From Alphaproteobacteria bacterium (lineage in GTDB: Bacteria; Pseudomonadota; Alphaproteobacteria; Rhizobiales; Aestuariivirgaceae): a stretch of 9,139 nt of DNA. This document shows positions 1-3,482 of this stretch, piece by piece (within the stretch, counting starts at the first letter, position 1; the number at the start of each line of letters is the position of its first letter). The notes beneath the pieces are model-generated. The model was not told the origin of the DNA. It saw nothing but the letters and a program-made list of their open reading frames with translations, and ran no database searches. Made by a program: the position numbers and the translations under genes. The DNA lies in contig JAPLOT010000267.1 of NCBI GenBank assembly GCA_026400595.1, positions 1 through 9,139 of the forward strand, written 5' to 3'.

Positions 1-264
1 GCCCAGCATCGTGTCGTTGCCGGACCCGCCGTCCAGAAGGTCATCGCCCTCCTCGCCATAGAGCGTGTCGTTGCCCGCCTCTCCCTTCAGCGTGTCGTTG
101 CCGCCGCCGCCATAGGCTTCGTCATTCTCGCCACCGGCGGAGACGGTATCGGCATCTGCCGTTGTTCCCGAGGTCGAACGGTTGACCCAGGATGATCCAT
201 TCCAGAAAAAAATGCCTTCCGCGTTGAATCGTTCGCGCGAACTGGAGCCGACAAGATCAGCCAT
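1..264 (-). CDS. RTX (hemolysin-type calcium-binding repeat) protein, N-terminal part, truncated by window edge
   Basis: The reading frame opens at ATG 264 and stays open to base 1, giving 88 residues with no stop, so the rest lies outside the window. A GGGG-containing Shine-Dalgarno-like stretch sits about 8 nt before the ATG. Residues 1-40 start MADLVGSSS and include a short aromatic stretch (IFFWNGSSW, 18-26). From about residue 42 the protein consists of nonapeptide RTX repeats of the GGxGxDxLx type: the second acidic residue recurs every nine residues at D48, D57, D66, D75 and D84, preceded by N or D. Such repeats bind calcium and fold into parallel beta-rolls in proteins secreted by type I systems. 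No N-terminal signal peptide is visible, which fits a C-terminal type I secretion signal. The enzymatic or adhesive identity cannot be told from this fragment. Other frames over this stretch lack the repeat pattern and were discarded. Confidence 0.85.
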   Translation of the reverse strand, partial: MADLVGSSSRERFNAEGIFFWNGSSWVNRSTSGTTADADTVSAGGENDEAYGGGGNDTLKGEAGNDTLYGEEGDDLLDGGSGNDTMLG

Positions 265-290
265 GAAGAGGTCCCCGTTAGTGCCTGATC

Positions 291-318
291 AGGTGACCAA
301 TTCTTGCTGTCGTCACCT
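291..318. promoter_or_regulatory. Candidate operator: 7-bp inverted repeat upstream of the RTX gene
   Basis: AGGTGAC (291-297) and GTCACCT (312-318) are perfect inverted copies whose centres are 21 bp apart, about two helical turns. That spacing would suit a dimeric regulator bound to one DNA face. The left arm overlaps the palindrome CCTGATCAGG (284-293). The element lies 27-54 bp upstream of the RTX start codon. No family-specific consensus is recognised, so the regulator is unknown, and chance occurrence in a GC-rich spacer is possible. Confidence 0.25.
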
Positions 319-349
319 GTACCGCTGCGAGACCCGGCTGCGGGCCATC

Positions 350-366
350 GACTGGGAGACCCAGTC
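350..366. repeat. Short inverted repeat, 7-bp arms, 3-nt spacer
   Basis: GACTGGG, AGA, CCCAGTC form a perfect 7-bp inverted repeat in the long leader region upstream of the RTX gene. It could form a tight RNA hairpin in the RTX leader or be a protein-binding site. There is no adjacent T-tract on either strand, so it is not an ordinary intrinsic terminator. Confidence 0.3.
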
Positions 367-537
367 CGGAACGCAACACAACGGAAAGCCTGCCGCAACG
401 GCGCTTCAGGAATAGCGAGACTTCCTTAACAATGATTCTACTTGGGTGACTGGTTCACACCTGCGTTCGACGGCCGGCAAAATCCTCTTTCTTCTTGCCA
501 TGCCAAGCCAGCCGATACCCTGTGCTGCCACACACCG

Positions 538-553
538 GGCATTCACGAATGCC
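538..553. repeat. Short inverted repeat downstream of the coiled-coil gene
   Basis: GGCATTC, AC, GAATGCC form a perfect 7-bp inverted repeat, 47 bp past the stop of the minus-strand coiled-coil gene. It may stabilise or terminate that transcript as a hairpin, but it lacks a U-tract, so the terminator reading is weak. Confidence 0.3.
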
Positions 554-599
554 TGTGCCGGGACGGACTGAGCCGAGCAGCCGAAAGGCCTGATGCCCC

Positions 600-914
600 T
601 TACTGGCTTGTCTGCTTTGCCGCCGCCAGCGCGGCTTCTAGCTCCGTCACCTTGCCCTGCAGGGTCGTGACCTGGCCAAGCGCGGCTTCTGCCTGCGTCT
701 TCGCCTCGGAAAGCTGCGATTCAAGAGCCTTGCCCGCCTCCTGGAGCTTTGTGACCTCGCCGGCTGCGGATTCGGCTGCGGTCTTCGCTTCCGTCAGCTG
801 CGTCTCCAGGCCGGCAACGCTGCCTTGAAGGGTCTTCAGCGGGCCCTGCATATACATATAGGATGCGAGGACTCCCACCAGAAGGCCCACGACCGCGGCG
901 ATTACTGTCTTCAT
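600..914 (-). CDS. Small membrane-anchored coiled-coil protein (104 aa), function unknown
   Basis: The start is set at ATG 914 because AGGAGAG (922-928) lies 7 nt upstream and the protein then begins directly with a membrane segment. A longer frame from 998 would add 28 polar residues with no ribosome binding site. Residues 2-22 are a hydrophobic helix (MKTVIAAVVGLLVGVLASY), read as a signal anchor because there is no lipobox cysteine and no good cleavage site. Residues 29-100 are an Ala/Leu-rich coiled coil made of 28-residue (four-heptad) repeats: 29-56, 57-84 and a partial 85-104, sharing LExQLxEAK and LQ-x-x-V signatures. The likely topology is inner-membrane anchored with the coiled coil in the periplasm, but this is inference. 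It resembles Lpp-like or other low-complexity coiled-coil proteins in composition only. It stands alone, with about 180 bp to its upstream neighbour. Confidence 0.75.
   Translation of the reverse strand: MKTVIAAVVGLLVGVLASYMYMQGPLKTLQGSVAGLETQLTEAKTAAESAAGEVTKLQEAGKALESQLSEAKTQAEAALGQVTTLQGKVTELEAALAAAKQTSQ
603..830 (-). repeat. Tandem 84-bp coding repeats inside the coiled-coil gene
   Basis: Three successive units encode the 28-residue repeats: 830-747, 746-663 and a partial copy 662-603. They are clearly similar at protein level (for example LETQLTEAK against LESQLSEAK) and still partly similar in DNA, which suggests growth of the coiled coil by internal duplication. Confidence 0.6.
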
Positions 915-1094
915 TTTATGGCTCTCCTCTTGCCTTGATATCGGGGGTTCAGAATGCTGGCGTCGAAGCCTTGACGCTTGACGTTGTCTGACGTCCACCG
1001 CTCCAGATCACAACTTGTGGACGATGTTATACTCTTTTTCCCTGACACTCAAACAGCCCGTTGGCACTCGCAAGCGGCGTGAACTTGCCCGCCG

Positions 1095-2345
1095 TCAGTT
1101 GAACCAGATCGCGTAGCCGAGGAAGTTCCCCTGAAGCAGACCCATGATCCGGGACCATGTGTCGCTGGAGGTCAGTTCGCCGTCCTCCAGGTATGGCAGG
1201 GCGGCCGATCCCTGCATCCAGAGCACCGGGTCGAATGTCCTGGGTTCCGCAAAGACCCGGCGCAGATTGATGCCCTTCTCGAGGCGCCAATGCGGGATGA
1301 GTTTGCGGCCCGTCAGGAGCGCATCGAACTCGCCAAGGAACAGCAGCCAGCCGTCGACCGTTTCTTGCGTGACAGGCACGCCCGGCAGCACACTCTTGGT
1401 CTGCCGCGGATTGGGGATCCACTCCGCTTCATCATCCGTTTCGGCGAGAATGAATTTCCAGCTCTCGCGGCTGAGCGCCACCACGCTCTCCAGATGGCCA
1501 AGGACTGCCTCCATGCGCTTGGGTTCCGTCACCGGCCAATGCATCAGATGAATGAACGCGATGAGGTCGGCGAAGGAGGCAGCAGAAGGGTCGCCGAAGA
1601 GATTTGACGGGGTGGCGTCGAGAATGGCGTTCGGCAGGCCCGCGCGTGGAAAGAACATGTGGAAGGATGCGTCGAAACCCTGCTGCCAGTCATGGGCCAA
1701 GGGGAATTCGAGCAGCGCGCTCAACAGATGCGTATAGCCGCGCAACCACGCGGCATCGCCACGGTCGAGCACGACAACAAAGGCTTCGGCATCCTGCGCC
1801 GTGATGTTGCCGCCACCCAGCGTGCTGTCGAAAACTCTCCACAGAGTCTCTTCTTCTGACGCGGTTCCGTCACCATCGAGGTCAAGCCGGACAAGCCCGA
1901 TCGCCACCGGCAGCTTCACATCTCCCGAACCCATGCCTGCCAGCGTAACCTGCGCTGCGGCAAGATCAGACAGGGACGCCATGAAAAACCCTCTCGTCTT
2001 CTCATAGGTCAGAGGCTCCGGCGCAGGATTGAGTGGCAGCGGAAACCGCAGGAAGGGCACGGCGCCCTGAAGGCCGCGCGGCTGTTCGAGGCCGTGGCGA
2101 TACATGAATTGCGACATGTGTTCGATCGCGATCAGGAACTGGGTGGCGCCCAGACCGAAGCGCAGCTCGTCGTCGGCGGGTGCCTGTTCCAGCCGGTCCG
2201 CGAGATCCTTCCTCAGTTCCTCAAGCTGACCGCTGCGCAAATGTTCGCGCATCAGCTGGGCGGTGCCTGTCTCCGCCACGGCGGCCGCAGCCATGACCCC
2301 TGAGAACAGGGCCGCAAGCACAAGCAAAACGCTGCGTCCGAACAT
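1095..2345 (-). CDS. Exported protein with one EF-hand calcium-binding loop (416 aa), otherwise unrecognised
   Basis: The start is placed at ATG 2345 (MFGRSVLL...), since GGAGG at 2351-2355 sits 5 nt upstream. The in-frame ATG at 2357 would place that GGAGG inside the gene. Residues 1-24 look like a Sec signal peptide: an arginine, then a hydrophobic core and Ala-rich end, with probable cleavage after AVA before ETGTAQ. A canonical EF-hand loop lies at residues 155-166, DLDGDGTASEEE, with acidic or oxygen ligands at loop positions 1, 3, 5, 7, 9 and 12, flanked by plausible helices. The remainder is mostly helical and rich in aromatic residues, with many Trp in the C-terminal half; I do not recognise a family. 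It probably acts in the periplasm or outside the cell and binds calcium there. It is divergent from the cyclic-nucleotide-binding gene, with a 176-bp shared upstream region. No paired second EF-hand is evident. Confidence 0.8.
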   Translation of the reverse strand: MFGRSVLLVLAALFSGVMAAAAVAETGTAQLMREHLRSGQLEELRKDLADRLEQAPADDELRFGLGATQFLIAIEHMSQFMYRHGLEQPRGLQGAVPFLRFPLPLNPAPEPLTYEKTRGFFMASLSDLAAAQVTLAGMGSGDVKLPVAIGLVRLDLDGDGTASEEETLWRVFDSTLGGGNITAQDAEAFVVVLDRGDAAWLRGYTHLLSALLEFPLAHDWQQGFDASFHMFFPRAGLPNAILDATPSNLFGDPSAASFADLIAFIHLMHWPVTEPKRMEAVLGHLESVVALSRESWKFILAETDDEAEWIPNPRQTKSVLPGVPVTQETVDGWLLFLGEFDALLTGRKLIPHWRLEKGINLRRVFAEPRTFDPVLWMQGSAALPYLEDGELTSSDTWSRIMGLLQGNFLGYAIWFN

Positions 2346-2350
2346 GACAG

Positions 2351-2355
2351 CCTCC
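2351..2355 (-). promoter_or_regulatory. Ribosome binding site that decides the start of the EF-hand protein
   Basis: GGAGG on the minus strand lies 5 nt before ATG 2345. It falls within the first codons of the longer frame starting at 2357, so the shorter start is preferred. Confidence 0.7.
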
Positions 2356-2360
2356 ATCGA

Positions 2361-2397
2361 CTGTGCTGATCATAGCCGAATGATCGATCCGGCACAG
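2361..2397 (-). promoter_or_regulatory. Nested inverted repeat in the leader of the EF-hand gene
   Basis: The outer arms CTGTGC (2361-2366) and GCACAG (2392-2397) enclose inner arms GATCAT (2368-2373) and ATGATC (2380-2385) around a 6-nt loop. In a minus-strand transcript this folds as two stacked 6-bp stems with an asymmetric internal bulge, ending 5 nt before the GGAGG ribosome binding site. It could be an RNA hairpin that affects translation, or a DNA operator in the divergent region shared with the cyclic-nucleotide-binding gene. It does not match the CRP consensus. Confidence 0.35.
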
Positions 2398-2521
2398 CGG
2401 GAACGCACGAGCGGCCACAAGCGGCGGTCTGCTGGCAGCGGGCGCAATGCTCGACGCGCCCCCCTTCATGCCATAAGCTCCGCAAATGAGGTGACGCTTT
2501 CGGCGAAACGGGAGGGGCTTT

Positions 2522-2941
2522 GTGAGTATCAAGGATGAGATCAGCATATTGCGCGGCGTTGCCCCTTTCTCAACGCTGGACAACAAAAGGTTGAAGCTCC
2601 TGGCCTTCATGAGCACACTGGTTGATTACAATACGGGCGCAACCGTCGTGAAGCAGGGTGATGCCGGCGATTCGGTGTATGTTCTGATCGACGGCCGGGT
2701 CGAGGCTTCGATTTCGAGGCCAGGCGAGGCTCCCCTGATCTGCGAAATGGGCGAACATGCCTTCTTCGGCGAGATCGCCGTCATGCGCGGCAGGGTTCGG
2801 GCCGCCACGGTGACCGCCAAGACCCATATCGTGGTGTTGAAGATATCGCGAAACGTGCTGCAGGAGATGATCGACGCCGAGCCCGAACTGGGGCGCCGCA
2901 TCGAGCAGCACATCGAGAAGGCCGGTTACACCTTCTCGTGA
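2522..2941 (+). CDS. Single-domain cyclic-nucleotide-binding (CNB) protein, 139 aa
   Basis: The start is GTG 2522, preceded by a strong GGGAGGGG tract about 5 nt upstream. The whole protein is one CRP/PKA-type CNB domain. The glycine-bearing turn KQGDAGDSVYVLIDGRVE (about 44-61) leads into the phosphate-binding cassette FGEIAVMRGRVRAAT (82-96). Glu84 and Arg93 occupy the positions that in PKA- and CAP-type domains contact the ribose hydroxyl and the phosphate, so ligand binding looks competent. The usual Pro before that Arg is Val. Ala at the residue after Arg is more like cAMP-type than PKG-type sites (a recalled trend, not proof). A helix follows (residues 107-136). There is no DNA-binding or enzymatic domain, so it must signal through a partner protein. 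A gene for a nucleotide cyclase begins about 540 bp downstream, making it a candidate source of the ligand. Confidence 0.88.
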   Translation: MSIKDEISILRGVAPFSTLDNKRLKLLAFMSTLVDYNTGATVVKQGDAGDSVYVLIDGRVEASISRPGEAPLICEMGEHAFFGEIAVMRGRVRAATVTAKTHIVVLKISRNVLQEMIDAEPELGRRIEQHIEKAGYTFS

Positions 2942-2990
2942 GCGTGCCGGCACGGGATGCCTTGCAGATCACAGGGCACGTTCATGGAGC

Positions 2991-3020
2991 CCGAAAAGAA
3001 AAGGCCGCCCGAAGGCGGCC
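2991..3020 (-). terminator. Intrinsic terminator of the DUF1127 gene
   Basis: GGCCGCC (3003-3009), loop CGAA, GGCGGCC (3014-3020) form a perfect 7-bp GC stem. On the minus strand the loop reads TTCG, a stable tetraloop, and the stem is followed by the T-rich tract TTTTCTTTTC (2993-3002). It starts 31 bp after the DUF1127 stop codon. On the plus strand there is no T-tract after the stem, so for the convergent CNB gene it is at most a weak stop. Confidence 0.85.
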
Positions 3021-3051
3021 AGTTGCAGGGGAGTCGGAAATTCGGGCGACT

Positions 3052-3219
3052 TCAGTCGCGAAGGCCATTTATAGTATCGATCCGTGACAGTCCGATGTCG
3101 CGAAAGACCTTGTCGTCCATCGCCAGGAGCATGGATCTGTTGCGTTGATGCAATCCAATGTTGCGAAGGCGGCCGATCGACCTGGCGAAGACGCCCGCAG
3201 CGCGGATACAGATACTCAT
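3052..3219 (-). CDS. DUF1127 family small protein (55 aa)
   Basis: ATG 3219 is preceded by a perfect AGGAGG (3228-3233) with an 8-nt gap, and the frame ends at TGA 3052-3054. The N-terminal half is basic (MSICIRAAGVFARSIGRLRN). The C-terminal half carries the DUF1127 signature: a basic patch, then LLAMDDKVFRDIGLSR (31-46), where the (L/M)DD...L/F-x-DIGLSR core is diagnostic. DUF1127 proteins are abundant in alphaproteobacteria; some have been reported to bind RNA or to affect RNA turnover and nutrient responses, but the role here is unknown. The gene is monocistronic, with its own terminator just downstream, divergent from the cyclase gene and convergent with the CNB gene. It is rich in Arg and lacks a membrane segment. 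Confidence 0.88.
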   Translation of the reverse strand: MSICIRAAGVFARSIGRLRNIGLHQRNRSMLLAMDDKVFRDIGLSRIDTINGLRD

Positions 3220-3227
3220 GCGCGAAG

Positions 3228-3233
3228 CCTCCT
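3228..3233 (-). promoter_or_regulatory. Strong ribosome binding site of the DUF1127 gene
   Basis: AGGAGG on the minus strand, 8 nt before ATG 3219. It is the best Shine-Dalgarno match in the window and supports this very short gene. Confidence 0.8.
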
Positions 3234-3341
3234 GTTAATGCCGTCCATCCACAAAGCCTAGCGGTGAAGCCAGCCGCCCGCAGTGGCATTTCGCACAGAC
3301 CGGCGGGATTGCCGGCGTCAATGTCGCGGCCTGGACCGAGA

Positions 3342-3369
3342 GGCGGCGACGGGGGACCTGGTCGCCGCC
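3342..3369 (+). promoter_or_regulatory. Strong hairpin-forming inverted repeat between DUF1127 and the cyclase gene
   Basis: GGCGGCGAC (3342-3350) and GTCGCCGCC (3361-3369) are perfect 9-bp inverted copies with a 10-nt spacer, about 113 bp before the cyclase start. In a plus-strand transcript starting further upstream this would be a very stable leader hairpin. There is no T-tract after either side, so it is not a normal terminator. It could be an attenuating leader structure or an operator in the divergent control region. I found no clear -35/-10 motif in the rest of the 263-bp spacer. Confidence 0.4.
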
Positions 3370-3482
3370 CGATTTGCCGTGCGCGAACGCCGGGCACCTC
3401 GCTTCTGTCCGCCACGGGGAAAACATGCTAACCATCATGAGCTGAGAGGTCATGTTCAGCGTTTTTTGGGCAGTGCGGTCGG

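Larger units (their letters stand above)
265..599. other. Intergenic region of 335 bp, no convincing gene
   Basis: This separates the start of the RTX gene (minus, start 264) from the end of the coiled-coil gene (minus, stop 600-602), so it should hold the RTX promoter and 5' leader. Short open frames on both strands here have no recognisable composition or ribosome binding site, and the plus-strand one from 442 is antisense to the coiled-coil gene. What stands out are three perfect inverted repeats, listed separately, and a 10-bp palindrome CCTGATCAGG at 284-293, about 20 bp upstream of the RTX start. I could not pick a clear -35/-10 pair. Confidence 0.5.

Noticed and set aside
1..200. The repeated GTGTCGTTGCC stretches as a CRISPR or DNA repeat array
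   Set aside because: The repeats follow a 27-bp coding period that encodes RTX nonapeptides, so they are protein repeats and not a CRISPR array.
87..398. Minus-strand open frame overlapping the RTX start
   Set aside because: It is in a different frame from the nonapeptide repeats; the RTX frame from 264 has the start, ribosome binding site and repeat periodicity.
442..828. Plus-strand open frame (128 codons)
   Set aside because: Mostly antisense to the coiled-coil gene, repetitive Ser/Ala/Cys composition mirroring its repeats, and no ribosome binding site.
2943..2954. 12-bp palindrome CGTGCCGGCACG just after the CNB stop as a terminator
   Set aside because: It has no loop and no following T-tract; the real terminator nearby is on the other strand at 2991-3020.
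2969..3415. Minus-strand open frame (148 codons) spanning the DUF1127 gene
   Set aside because: The DUF1127 frame has the signature motif and AGGAGG; the longer frame is out of register and runs through the DUF1127 terminator.
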